A stretch of DNA of 64,000 nucleotides, from positions 1 to 64,000 of IMG/VR virus record IMGVR_UViG_3300007760_000743; one strand, given 5' to 3'. The notes beneath the pieces were generated by a model. It searched no databases. It was given only the letters and a program-made list of their open reading frames with translations, and was not told the origin of the DNA. Positions 27,221-35,441 of this stretch are shown here, piece by piece. The DNA is from a virus. The translations under genes were made by a program, and so were the position numbers. Positions within the stretch are counted from its first letter, which is position 1; every line of letters begins with the position of its first letter.

Positions 27221-28308
27221 GCAGTTATGACATACTTGCCAAACTTCTTATGGAACCTATCAAATGATTTCAACTTGCTAGGATCGAACGGAAGTTTATA
27301 GTTTGTCAGTGCAATTTTAGCACCCATAACAACCAACTCTGTTTCAAAGTTGTCCATCATATAGTGAAAAAATCTATCTGCTTGTTCGTTCCAATTTTTC
27401 ACTTTCTTTTCATGTGCCTGTTGTAATTCATAACACAACGAAACTGTAAGTGAATACATCGCTGATATTTCTTTAGTTTTAAGATCTTTAACCTTACCGC
27501 TCAATATATCAGATGGGTTAGGTAACTGACCGCTAACCTTACGATGATTCATAAACTTAACGGCCAGGCCTTCTCCTACGCAACCTGCAACGAGGTCAGT
27601 GAGCGTACTTTCTGGCAGGTCATCTGATAGAAGTTGTGATACGAAACTCCATGATCTCGGAGTTGCGAATGATCTACTTGATCCTTTAGGATCAAAATCA
27701 TATAAATCTTGTTTTGCGAATGTGCAATAACCTACCACATCAGAATGGATATGTTTGTCTGTTGCCCATTGTAACCAATCGTCATAGTCCACTCTTAGTT
27801 CAATGTGAACAAATCTGTTGGCTAACGGAGCAGGCATTCTGTAAGTGACACCTTTATCACTATCTCTATTACCAGCCGCTACAATTGAAACGCCTTCTGG
27901 CAAATGATATTGTCCTACTCTTCTGTTTAAAATAAGTTGATAAGCCGCCGCTTGTACTGCCGGTGCCGCTGAGTTCAATTCATCTAAGAATACAATAGCA
28001 GTCGATTTAAGATCAGTTGGCAGTTCTGCAGGACTAGCCCAAACCATGTTGTTTTCTTTTGAATTGTAATAAGGAATACCCTTAATATCTGTAGGTTCCC
28101 ATAAAGGAAGTCTAATATCGATAACTTCTCTTTTTTGTGAATCTGCAATTTGTTTAACTATGTCGGATTTACCAATACCAGGTGCCCCCCACATCATTAT
28201 TGGTCTTTGTAATTTGATACAATGTGTTAATGCTGATTTTGCCTCGTTTGGCGTTACAGTTCTATTTTGACTGCCTATTGCTTGTTCTTTGTTTTTGGTT
28301 CTTGCCAT
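27205..28308 (-). CDS. MoxR/AAA_5 family ATPase
   Basis: 367 aa. Walker A GAPGIGKS (about residues 41-48), Walker B AIVFLDEL (about 105-112), sensor 1 AAGNRDSD and a later arginine-containing NRFVHIELR. This AAA+ type works with VWA-domain proteins in protein remodelling, as with RavA/ViaA. An AGGAG ribosome site precedes the ATG, and a promoter with an inverted repeat lies upstream. Partner VWA gene lies downstream beyond the inserted gene. Confidence 0.85.
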   Translation of the reverse strand: MARTKNKEQAIGSQNRTVTPNEAKSALTHCIKLQRPIMMWGAPGIGKSDIVKQIADSQKREVIDIRLPLWEPTDIKGIPYYNSKENNMVWASPAELPTDLKSTAIVFLDELNSAAPAVQAAAYQLILNRRVGQYHLPEGVSIVAAGNRDSDKGVTYRMPAPLANRFVHIELRVDYDDWLQWATDKHIHSDVVGYCTFAKQDLYDFDPKGSSRSFATPRSWSFVSQLLSDDLPESTLTDLVAGCVGEGLAVKFMNHRKVSGQLPNPSDILSGKVKDLKTKEISAMYSLTVSLCYELQQAHEKKVKNWNEQADRFFHYMMDNFETELVVMGAKIALTNYKLPFDPSKLKSFDRFHKKFGKYVITAMESK

Positions 28309-28334
28309 TTGTACACTCCTGTTTAAATGTTTAT

Positions 28335-28356
28335 AATACTATAATAACATAGTATT
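28335..28356. repeat. Inverted repeat, 8 bp arms, upstream of MoxR ATPase
   Basis: AATACTAT and ATAGTATT are perfect inverted arms around a 6-base loop. It overlaps the likely -10 region of the ATPase promoter, so it could be an operator; a hairpin in RNA is another possibility. Confidence 0.5.
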
Positions 28357-28368
28357 GTAATACGTCAA
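28338..28368 (-). promoter_or_regulatory. Candidate promoter for MoxR ATPase: TTGACG ... TATAGT
   Basis: On the minus strand the -35 TTGACG is at 28368-28363 and a -10 TATAGT at 28343-28338, with a 19 bp spacer that is longer than ideal. A second reading uses ATTATA with a 17 bp spacer. The region lies 30-60 nt before the ATG and overlaps the inverted repeat. Confidence 0.45.
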
Positions 28369-28381
28369 CCTGGTATTATGG

Positions 28382-29539
28382 CTAAAAAGTCGCTATTTTA
28401 CTAGGATTTTTGTCCAGAAGAAGAGAAAAATTAGGAATAAAATGCTCAATGCTTGTATTTCGTTGCTCATCAAGGTATTTTACTTGATACATTAATTGTT
28501 TTATTGCATTATGGTTTGTTTTTGCTTCTTTTAACGATTTTAAAAACATTAACATTTCTAATTTCCATTTGCTATTATGGGTTAAATTATTATATTGTAA
28601 AAAATCGTTTATTTGGTGTATAAAGTAATCTTTAAGATTGTTTGTTGCAATAAATGGACTATAATAAATTGGATTTAATATTTTTGATGGTGTAACTCTA
28701 AAGGTTTTTCCGTTTGTAGCATAAAATGATTCCATTTCTTTACACCAAAATAAAAAGTTTTTGTAATCGAATAAAGATAATACGTTAATTGTGCTAAAAA
28801 CTTCTGTATGGAAATTTTTGTATTTGGCTAATGCACGAACGTTTTTATCAATTGCTTCAAATTTACTAGGCCATCTAATATAGTTGTTTGCTAACCCATA
28901 ACTGTCTATGCTAACACTTAATCTAACTGATTTAAAATTTTTTAAAGAATTACAAAATTTTTTATTTAAATTTGTACCATTTATGTTAATCAATACGGTT
29001 ATGTTTTTTGAGTAACCTTTTTCGTCAAGCCTTTGAAAATAATAATTGTTATCTTCCATAATACTAGGTTCTCCACCTTGTATTTGAATTTCTTTTACTT
29101 CTGCGGATATATTAATTAGGTCATCTATAACTTGTTTAGAAACTTGAGATACTCCTTTATTGTTTACATATAGTTTTTTGTCTTTTGCCAACTCAGAACT
29201 ACGTTCTGAATTGCACATTATACATTTTAAATTACATAAATTGCTAAAATCTAAATCTAAAAGTACTGGTAGATCTTTGGTAGGAAGAGAATTGTGTTTT
29301 TTCAATCTTGTCCTATTACTTGGCAACTTTTTACTTTCAAGTCTATAACAAGAAGCACAGCCATCGACAGGCATATCTTTGTGACTTCTAATTATAGCTT
29401 GTTGTCTTTTTTTACTATTCCAAAATTTGCTTGGTAGTTGCGTTGGTTTTTCGATTTGTTCATTAACACAACATAAACTTGTTCCTCTGTGAGAAACAAA
29501 TAATCCTTTGTCTATAAATTCACATGAATATTGGTTCAC
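28382..29539 (-). CDS. Radical SAM protein, twitch/SPASM-like type
   Basis: 385 aa. Auxiliary Cys: Cys6, CC pair (Cys23/24), CASCYRLE (Cys61/64). Radical SAM CNLKCIMC: Cys102/106/109, followed by QGGEP. The C-terminal tail is LDEQRNTSIEHFIP. The CNLKCIMCN form is the same as in the 37343-38521 protein, so these two belong together. It sits alone between phage-core genes, as an inserted accessory gene. Confidence 0.85.
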   Translation of the reverse strand: MNQYSCEFIDKGLFVSHRGTSLCCVNEQIEKPTQLPSKFWNSKKRQQAIIRSHKDMPVDGCASCYRLESKKLPSNRTRLKKHNSLPTKDLPVLLDLDFSNLCNLKCIMCNSERSSELAKDKKLYVNNKGVSQVSKQVIDDLINISAEVKEIQIQGGEPSIMEDNNYYFQRLDEKGYSKNITVLININGTNLNKKFCNSLKNFKSVRLSVSIDSYGLANNYIRWPSKFEAIDKNVRALAKYKNFHTEVFSTINVLSLFDYKNFLFWCKEMESFYATNGKTFRVTPSKILNPIYYSPFIATNNLKDYFIHQINDFLQYNNLTHNSKWKLEMLMFLKSLKEAKTNHNAIKQLMYQVKYLDEQRNTSIEHFIPNFSLLLDKNPSKIATF

Positions 29540-29931
29540 GTATTTTTCCCCTCATCGGCCTTGCTCATAGCCCGTGCTAAACCGTATTTTGTTACATCTC
29601 CAGCAAACATCATGAGTTGTAATGCCATTTTTTCCATGGTTACAACAATTTGCTTTTTGTCTACATAATATGGGCAGTCAACAAATTCATCTAACCATAA
29701 AAATGTTTGTGGTCTGAATATGATTTTAGCAGGAAATTTAATTTCATAGGTTTTAATATCTAAGGATTTCACACATTCATAGCCTATTTTTGTTAATCTC
29801 AGTGATCTTGCTTGGTAGCTTTCTCGTACATTTTGCCACCAACTAAAATAAGCCGCTTTTATACTTTCATCGTGTAATGGTTGTTCCTTGAGTGTAAGGA
29901 AGGTTCGAGTGTAGGCTGTCTTTGTGTCCAT
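29536..29931 (-). CDS. Conserved phage hypothetical protein, 131 aa
   Basis: Mixed helix/strand; Trp-rich N-terminal part (YFSWWQNVRESYQARSL), then YEIKFPAKIIFRPQTFLWLDEF. No motif assigned. Overlaps the radical SAM gene by 4 bp, so that gene is read through from here. It lies in the run of small phage-core genes upstream toward the exonuclease. Confidence 0.6.
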   Translation of the reverse strand: MDTKTAYTRTFLTLKEQPLHDESIKAAYFSWWQNVRESYQARSLRLTKIGYECVKSLDIKTYEIKFPAKIIFRPQTFLWLDEFVDCPYYVDKKQIVVTMEKMALQLMMFAGDVTKYGLARAMSKADEGKNT

Positions 29932-29939
29932 ACACTTAA

Positions 29940-30227
29940 TTATCTAGAGAATTTGTCGCCAGTTTTTAAAAGATACACACCAAATTTATCGGTGTTGTGT
30001 TGTGTGTTTAACTTCTTAGCCAAATTCTCTGCATGGCCTGGATTAGAGAATGATACTTTCTTGTATTTTGGTCCTGGATAATTCGCAACCAAACTTGACG
30101 ATTTTAAGTTGATTGGTTTACCATCATAAAAAACTGCCCATATGCCTTCAGCCGCAAGGACTTCGTCCATTTTATAGGTAGTTTTATTACTGTGCTGTAG
30201 TAACACTGTTGGTTTTGGCCTGCTCAT
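29940..30227 (-). CDS. Conserved phage hypothetical protein, 95 aa
   Basis: I start it at the ATG at 30227 (MSRPKPTVLL); the open frame continues upstream but would overlap the previous gene. Basic, with GIWAVFYDGKPINLK and YPGPKYKKVSFSN segments suggesting a small beta fold. No recognised family. Confidence 0.6.
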   Translation of the reverse strand: MSRPKPTVLLQHSNKTTYKMDEVLAAEGIWAVFYDGKPINLKSSSLVANYPGPKYKKVSFSNPGHAENLAKKLNTQHNTDKFGVYLLKTGDKFSR

Positions 30228-30258
30228 GATACAACTATATTTACCAATAATTGTATTA

Positions 30259-30507
30259 CTATTTTTTATTAAAGTCGCCACCGTCCATCTCAATATTGAT
30301 CGTTTGTGCTTCTTTGGCAGTTTTGAGTGCTTCAATTATTTCTTCTTGAATAGTGACTATTCTTGTCATGACTTGTGATAAAGAATCTGCTAACTTGTCA
30401 GCTTCACTAGCTGGTATCCTAATTTCACGTTCACCTTTTTGACGTAAGGTTCTTATTCTACCTAGCAAATCTTCAATTGGTTTAGTTTGAATTTTTGAGT
30501 GCGTCAT
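30259..30507 (-). CDS. Small coiled-coil phage protein, 82 aa
   Basis: Residues about 10-65 form a charged heptad-like helix (EDLLGRIRTLRQKGEREI, then MTRIVTIQEEIIEALKTA). Starts inside the preceding gene (26 bp overlap). No known family; likely a small assembly or regulatory protein. Confidence 0.6.
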   Translation of the reverse strand: MTHSKIQTKPIEDLLGRIRTLRQKGEREIRIPASEADKLADSLSQVMTRIVTIQEEIIEALKTAKEAQTINIEMDGGDFNKK

Positions 30508-30997
30508 TTAGTTGTGATACCATTTCAGTTTTTGATTTTATAGGTCCTTTGTAAGGATACCTTTGTAGTGTAATAATTTTTGGACAGTATGCTTTACGCC
30601 AATTTACAGTTTCAAATTTTACAATGTAATAACCTGCACAAAACATTGATTTGGATTTTGGTGTTTTTGTATACAGAGGTAATTTTTTTTGTACGTCCCA
30701 TAATGAATTATAAGGTTTTTGTGAACATGGATAGCCATGTACTTCAAAATCTTGTGCTTGTTTTACGTCCCATTTATCAACTGACTTTTCTTCTACTTCT
30801 TTAATTTTCTCTTTAAAAATATTAAAACCAAATTTGGTGAACAGGCTCTCCTGTGTGTGAAACACTTGTCTATGATCTTTTTTACTTAAAAAGATCCAAC
30901 CATTATCTTCTTTTTTTTGAAGGGTACCTAATTTTTGACCGCGTTCTTCAACAATCCAAAACTTGTCTTTTACAAGTGTTTTTGCTTTTATTGTCAT
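30482..30997 (-). CDS. Conserved phage hypothetical protein, 171 aa
   Basis: Basic and aromatic-rich, with FWIVEERGQKLGTLQK, WIFLSKKDHRQVFHT and YYIVKFETVNWRKAYCPKI segments indicating a beta-rich fold. It starts within the end of the exonuclease gene (4 bp overlap). The location next to replication genes suggests a role in replication or nucleotide metabolism, but nothing diagnostic was seen. Confidence 0.6.
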   Translation of the reverse strand: MTIKAKTLVKDKFWIVEERGQKLGTLQKKEDNGWIFLSKKDHRQVFHTQESLFTKFGFNIFKEKIKEVEEKSVDKWDVKQAQDFEVHGYPCSQKPYNSLWDVQKKLPLYTKTPKSKSMFCAGYYIVKFETVNWRKAYCPKIITLQRYPYKGPIKSKTEMVSQLNDALKNSN

Positions 30998-31980
30998 ACA
31001 CTTAACCTCGCATTAAAGGGCTCTACGTATAGTTGAGCCTGCTCACTAATTCTATTTAAATCATACTTGGCACAGAACCTCATGAATCTGATTCCAACTT
31101 GATCTATACTTTTATTTTCTGCCTTAGCCTGTGTAATCGTTTGATCTAGTTCTTCTACAATGGCTTCTGGTTGTGCGTGAAGATCTACTAATAACTTGTT
31201 TCTTTCGTAATCGTCTATTACTCTATGTTCAGTACCTTCTGTATCAACCCATTTAGATAACATTATATTATTCCAAGTATATCCTTTTTCATTACGATCT
31301 GCAAATGCTTCTTGCAATCCTATTTTATTTTTAGTGCCTTTTGTTCTAACACCAGGGTATGCACTAAAAATATTATCACTAGGATCGCCTCTCATACTTT
31401 TTTCGAATATAATCCACTCTGGATTTGGTGCTCCTTTTGGTGTTTTTGTTTTCTTGTCTATAATTTCATTTCCTTTTCCGTCAAACCAACCTTCGTGTGT
31501 AATAGTGGTTTCTGTAATACCGTTGTATTGCTTAACATTTTCACTTACAAGTTGATTTAGATCTTTGTCAGTACTTAAAATTACGTGTTTTTTGTTTGGA
31601 TGCTTATCAATCCAACGTGCAATTAAGTCATCTGCTTCGCAACGTGAGTTTTGTAATACAGTAACATTGGTTTTTGTTTTAATAAAATCAATAAAATCAT
31701 CATAACACTCCCAAAATACTTTATTTTCATCTTTCTCTTTTTCAGTCATTGCTTCAAACACTTCTTTTCTATTTTTTTTGTATGGAGTATAGTGGTCTTT
31801 ACGCCAACTACGTCCTTCTAAACAGAAAACCATGTGTGTACCGTTAAAGTCTTGCCATGCTTTTTTAATAGAGTTCATAGTGATATGGATAGCCATACCT
31901 ATTTTTTCAGACGTGTCTCCTCTAATTACATGCCTAGCACGAAAAAATGTGTTTGCTGTATCAACTAATATGTGGGTCAT
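30994..31980 (-). CDS. rnh: 5'-3' exonuclease, FEN/T4 RNase H family
   Basis: 328 aa. FEN-family acidic motifs in order: ILVDTANTFFRA, CEADDLIARW, STDKDLNQLV and GDPSDNIFSAYPGV (helix-hairpin-helix region). These metal-dependent nucleases remove RNA primers and flaps in T4-like replication. The size matches T4 RNase H (305 aa). It overlaps the next gene upstream by a base or so and precedes small conserved genes. Confidence 0.85.
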   Translation of the reverse strand: MTHILVDTANTFFRARHVIRGDTSEKIGMAIHITMNSIKKAWQDFNGTHMVFCLEGRSWRKDHYTPYKKNRKEVFEAMTEKEKDENKVFWECYDDFIDFIKTKTNVTVLQNSRCEADDLIARWIDKHPNKKHVILSTDKDLNQLVSENVKQYNGITETTITHEGWFDGKGNEIIDKKTKTPKGAPNPEWIIFEKSMRGDPSDNIFSAYPGVRTKGTKNKIGLQEAFADRNEKGYTWNNIMLSKWVDTEGTEHRVIDDYERNKLLVDLHAQPEAIVEELDQTITQAKAENKSIDQVGIRFMRFCAKYDLNRISEQAQLYVEPFNARLSV

Positions 31981-32333
31981 TACGAGACCTCTGTTTTGCC
32001 ATCATCTCGTCTGTTTATTTGAACATAACCAGAGCCAGTAACGTCAATACCTTGCTCATTGCCAATTGTTCGACAGAGAGTTTGAAACCATCTGTCAACT
32101 ATTTCTTCATCTGATTGACCAAGATATCCATGTTGTTTTAAATTGTTAACAAATTCGTCATTCCAATCTAGTTCAAAAAATCCATTACGTGGATTGTCTG
32201 GACTAACATTTATATTTAAAACCTTAACCCAAGGTTCCTCACTTTTAGTAGTTTTCTTTTTTGCTCTCGGTTTTGTAGTTTTTTTAACTTTCATTGTTTT
32301 ATTATAGTTTGTTTTTCCTTTTTTTGCAATCAT
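31980..32333 (-). CDS. Conserved phage hypothetical protein, 117 aa
   Basis: Start taken at 32333, where the queE stop and this ATG overlap as TAATG; an in-frame start 12 bases earlier would lie inside queE. A basic Lys/Thr tail at the N-terminus (residues about 5-30) precedes a globular part (DEFVNNLKQHGYLGQSDEEIVDRWF). No family recognised; coupling to queE suggests co-expression only. Confidence 0.6.
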   Translation of the reverse strand: MIAKKGKTNYNKTMKVKKTTKPRAKKKTTKSEEPWVKVLNINVSPDNPRNGFFELDWNDEFVNNLKQHGYLGQSDEEIVDRWFQTLCRTIGNEQGIDVTGSGYVQINRRDDGKTEVS

Positions 32334-33220
32334 TATGTTCCCCACTTATTACCAAATAAATCTACGTGCAGTCTTGGAGAATATTTAAAACCATATTTCA
32401 AACATAAGTCAGCGACTTGTTTAGCAGTTTTAGATTGCCCTTCAACTGTGGCACCTACTGCCATTAGATATATGTCTGCTTCTACACCTGCGTCTGCATA
32501 TGCTTTTCTTGCCATATCAACTTCTTCTAAATCTTCTTCATCTTCAACAACAAATTTAAAATATAAATGTGTGTTTGGTATTTCTGAATATTGTCTTGCA
32601 ACTTCAGGTTTAATTGCTTTTTCCCACTTCTCACCTGATATTGATAATTTTGGTGAAGTTGACCAAGTTACGTGAACTGGATGTTTTGTATAATCACCAG
32701 CAGTTAAACCGTGCATAAATTTATCAAAGTTTTCTTTAAATGGTTGTGTGCAATTAGTTTCAATAGTTAAATTTTTTAAATCATTAAATTGTGGTTGTCT
32801 TAATAAATGTTGTGTTTCTCTTTGCCACAACATAGGTTCTCCACCTGTTATAACAAAATGTATATCTTGTCCTGTAGAACATATCCACTTATTTTCTGGT
32901 GTGAAAGATATAATTTGTTTTGCAATTTTATCTATAGGTTCCCAATCAACTAAATGTTTATATCTTGTTGACCAACTTGCACTTGCGTCACAGCCAATAT
33001 CAACAACAGGTAAATCTTTAATATTTTTAAGTTCTGATAGGTCTTGCGTGGAATATGGCATTTCTTCTGGTTTAAGCCATTTACTTTTATCTCTACCTTG
33101 CCCAAATCCATGACAATGGAAATTGCAACCAAATACTCTAAAGAATACACTAGGTACGCCTACAAATCGCCCTTCACCTTGTACTGAATGAAATATTTCT
33201 GAATATCTTATTTTTTCCAT
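32333..33220 (-). CDS. queE: QueE, 7-carboxy-7-deazaguanine synthase (radical SAM)
   Basis: 295 aa. YSEIFHSVQGEGRFVGVPSVFFR is the QueE opening, and ITGGEPMLW matches the SAM-binding motif. QueE turns 6-carboxy-tetrahydropterin into 7-carboxy-7-deazaguanine. The cluster motif is unusual: Cys32 and Cys36 fit CxxxC, but residue 39 is Phe where the third Cys belongs; Cys77 (IGCDAS) may supply it. With FolE, a QueD-like protein and a DpdA-like enzyme in the window, the pathway points to deazaguanine in phage DNA. A consensus promoter precedes it. Confidence 0.8.
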   Translation of the reverse strand: MEKIRYSEIFHSVQGEGRFVGVPSVFFRVFGCNFHCHGFGQGRDKSKWLKPEEMPYSTQDLSELKNIKDLPVVDIGCDASASWSTRYKHLVDWEPIDKIAKQIISFTPENKWICSTGQDIHFVITGGEPMLWQRETQHLLRQPQFNDLKNLTIETNCTQPFKENFDKFMHGLTAGDYTKHPVHVTWSTSPKLSISGEKWEKAIKPEVARQYSEIPNTHLYFKFVVEDEEDLEEVDMARKAYADAGVEADIYLMAVGATVEGQSKTAKQVADLCLKYGFKYSPRLHVDLFGNKWGT

Positions 33221-33261
33221 ATTTTTGGATCTATATTTTTTGTTGTTTCTACTATTCTTTA

Positions 33262-33290
33262 ATTGTATACTACTTTTGCGGGTATGTCAA
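33262..33290 (-). promoter_or_regulatory. Sigma70-type promoter for queE: TTGACA, 17 bp, TACAAT
   Basis: On the minus strand TTGACA is at 33290-33285 and TACAAT at 33267-33262 with a 17 bp spacer. It overlaps the 3' end of the upstream gene and gives a leader of about 35 nt before the queE ATG. Confidence 0.75.
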
Positions 33291-34190
33291 TTCATTGTAA
33301 TAAAATGGATTTTTTATATTATTATACCATGGTAATCGTGGATTCATATGTTTTAGATACGAAGGATATGTTTCTAAAAATTCATTTATTTGATTGGTAT
33401 TTCCAAACCAATTAGTACCATATGGAAAAATTATAGAATCGTGTTGTTTTTCTAGTATTACTTCTATCCATGCTTGTTCAAGTATATCTAATTCGTTACA
33501 CTCTATATTGGTATTTTCTTTAATTGCTTTTAAAATATTTTTTGCTCTATATTTCGTAGAAATTGGATACATCTTACTAATTTTTTCTGTAATGTTGCTT
33601 ATAATAGCTTCATTGATATTTAGGTCAAGTGAGAACTTGTTAGATATTGCTTTAAGCTCTTTAATAAAATTCTCTTTGTTCCATAATGCATATATAGAGA
33701 ATTGATAATGATTATTGTTTTTCATATATTTTGTCATTTCTTTCCAATGTCTATGGTTTTCATGATCGTGTAATTGTATTTTGTAAATTTCTTTGGCAAC
33801 AGATTTGTGTATTTTGTCTTTATTGATGTTAAACAATTTTAAAATTTTAATATCTGTGTCATTAATAATAGATTTGTATCTTGCTTGTTCTGTATAATTT
33901 TTTGGGTTCCTGTAGAATCCACAACGTTCAACAAACAATAAATCGTCTAGATTAAAATTTATAATTATTTTACTTGCCTCCGGGTCAATCGAACTTTCAC
34001 CTCTGTTTTTTTTTATTTGATGTGCCCTCCTAAATCTTTGATTGTATTCAAATACTCCATGTACTCTATCATGTTCATCCCATGGATTGTTAATGTGTTT
34101 AAATTTACAATCAGGAGAAAATCTGTCCAATAACCAACGTAATAATCTTCCATATGTGCCTGAATGATAAACAATTTGTATTTTACTCAT
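33270..34190 (-). CDS. Tandem-duplicated protein, sulfotransferase-like N-terminus (copy 1)
   Basis: About 306 aa from the ATG at 34190 (MSKIQIVYHSG); the open frame continues to 34229 but would overlap the upstream copy. The start has YHSGTYGRLLRWLLDRFS, a P-loop-like strand-loop-helix. The first ~50 and last ~90 residues are nearly identical to copy 2 at 34205-35116, while the middle differs. No promoter signal of its own was found. Sulfotransferase similarity is tentative. Confidence 0.55.
   Translation of the reverse strand: MSKIQIVYHSGTYGRLLRWLLDRFSPDCKFKHINNPWDEHDRVHGVFEYNQRFRRAHQIKKNRGESSIDPEASKIIINFNLDDLLFVERCGFYRNPKNYTEQARYKSIINDTDIKILKLFNINKDKIHKSVAKEIYKIQLHDHENHRHWKEMTKYMKNNNHYQFSIYALWNKENFIKELKAISNKFSLDLNINEAIISNITEKISKMYPISTKYRAKNILKAIKENTNIECNELDILEQAWIEVILEKQHDSIIFPYGTNWFGNTNQINEFLETYPSYLKHMNPRLPWYNNIKNPFYYNELTYPQK
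33310..33460. repeat. Near-identical repeat with about 34240-34390 (3' part of tandem paralogs)
   Basis: Both copies contain long shared runs such as ATTATACCATGGTAATCG and GAAGGATATGTTTCTAAAA with few differences; the matching stretch covers about 150 bases. Confidence 0.85.
34040..34140. repeat. Near-identical repeat with about 34955-35055 (5' part of tandem paralogs)
   Basis: About 95 bases encoding the start region (FKHINNPWDEHDRVHGVFEY and RWLLDRFS) are identical or almost so in both copies, including ACTCCATGTACTCTATCATG. Confidence 0.85.
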
Positions 34191-34204
34191 CTGGTTTAAG
34201 CTAT

Positions 34205-35116
34205 TTACTTTTCTGTCAACGTACTCCAATAAAAGGGATTTTTTGCATTATTATACCATGGTAATCGTGGATTCATATGTTTTAGATACGAAGGATATGT
34301 TTCTAAAAATTCATTAATTTGATTGGTATTTTTAAACCAATTAGTACCATATGGAAAAATTATAGAATCGTGTTGTTTTTCTAATAAAACTTCTATCCAG
34401 GCCTGTTCTAATATATCTAATTCACTGCAATTCATTTGTTGTTTATTTTGTATTGCTTCTAATACAGTCTTTGCTCTGTTTCTTGTTTTTATAACAAATG
34501 TTTCACTTATTTTTTTTGTTACGTTTTCAATAATAGTTTCGTCAATTTCTAAATCAAGTATAAATTTATTGCTAATAGTTCGAAGTTGTTGTATGAACAG
34601 ATCTTTGTTCCAGAGTGCATAAACAGGAAATTGATAGTAAGTTGGGTTTGACATAAATTTAATAATACGGTCAGACCAAATTCCATTTTCACCGTCATGT
34701 AGTTGTATTTTGTAAAGTTCTTTAGTAACTGCTTTAGAGTTTTTTGTTTTATCAATTTTAAATAAATTTAACAATTTAATGTCAGAGTCAGATATAAGTA
34801 TCTTATATCTACCTGTATCATCTTCAAATCCCTCACCTCTATAAAAAGTACATCTTTCTGCAAATAATAAATCAGATAAATTAAAATATATCACTATCTT
34901 ATTTGTTGAATTATCTGATGGTACTTTAAAATTTAAATCTGCCCGATTAAATTTGTTATTGTATTCAAATACTCCATGTACTCTATCATGTTCATCCCAT
35001 GGATTGTTAATGTGTTTAAATTTACAATCAGGAGAAAATCTGTCCAATAACCATCTTAGTAATCCGCCATACATTCCAGGATGGTAAGCAATTACTATTT
35101 TTTTATTTGAGTTCAT
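34205..35116 (-). CDS. Tandem-duplicated protein, sulfotransferase-like N-terminus (copy 2)
   Basis: 303 aa. Starts MNSNKKIVIAYHPGMYGGLLRWLL; DRFSPDCKFKHINNPWDEH and MNPRLPWYNN are shared with copy 1 at DNA level. The middle third is divergent. Related in its first motif to the inserted protein at 26492-27205. It overlaps the DUF6614-like gene by 14 bp. Function unknown; a transferase acting on a surface or metabolite is a guess. Confidence 0.55.
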   Translation of the reverse strand: MNSNKKIVIAYHPGMYGGLLRWLLDRFSPDCKFKHINNPWDEHDRVHGVFEYNNKFNRADLNFKVPSDNSTNKIVIYFNLSDLLFAERCTFYRGEGFEDDTGRYKILISDSDIKLLNLFKIDKTKNSKAVTKELYKIQLHDGENGIWSDRIIKFMSNPTYYQFPVYALWNKDLFIQQLRTISNKFILDLEIDETIIENVTKKISETFVIKTRNRAKTVLEAIQNKQQMNCSELDILEQAWIEVLLEKQHDSIIFPYGTNWFKNTNQINEFLETYPSYLKHMNPRLPWYNNAKNPFYWSTLTEK

Positions 35117-35441
35117 CTGGAAAATCTCTGTATAAAAAGTGTTGTATTGTTTCTTTGTTTACTAATTGATTAAACGAAACGTGTGATTCATCTATTTTTT
35201 CTTCATTACGGATTATGCTTGTCATAGCATCATCTAGTTGTTGCATATTGGTAAATTCCATCATAACATGAAATTCAGGCATATCCATTGATCTAAAACC
35301 TAATTTTGATCTTGTAAGTCTGTAACTTTTCATTTTACCCATTTCAACTAAACCATCTAAAAACTTTCGCATTTTTTTTGCAAAGTCATATGCGTCTACG
35401 TCTTTATGATGATCTGCCCAAATGTGATATATGTCAGCCAA
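35103..35441 (-). CDS. DUF6614-like protein, TTG start
   Basis: 112 aa. The start is TTG at 35441 with a strong GGAGGATTAC ribosome site before it. ADIYHIWADH, a YRLTRSKLGF segment and EFHVMMEFTNMQQLDDAM match the DUF6614 pattern as I recall it, a ferredoxin-like fold of unknown function. It overlaps the amidinotransferase gene by 8 bp and may work with it. Confidence 0.55.
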   Translation of the reverse strand: MADIYHIWADHHKDVDAYDFAKKMRKFLDGLVEMGKMKSYRLTRSKLGFRSMDMPEFHVMMEFTNMQQLDDAMTSIIRNEEKIDESHVSFNQLVNKETIQHFLYRDFPDELK

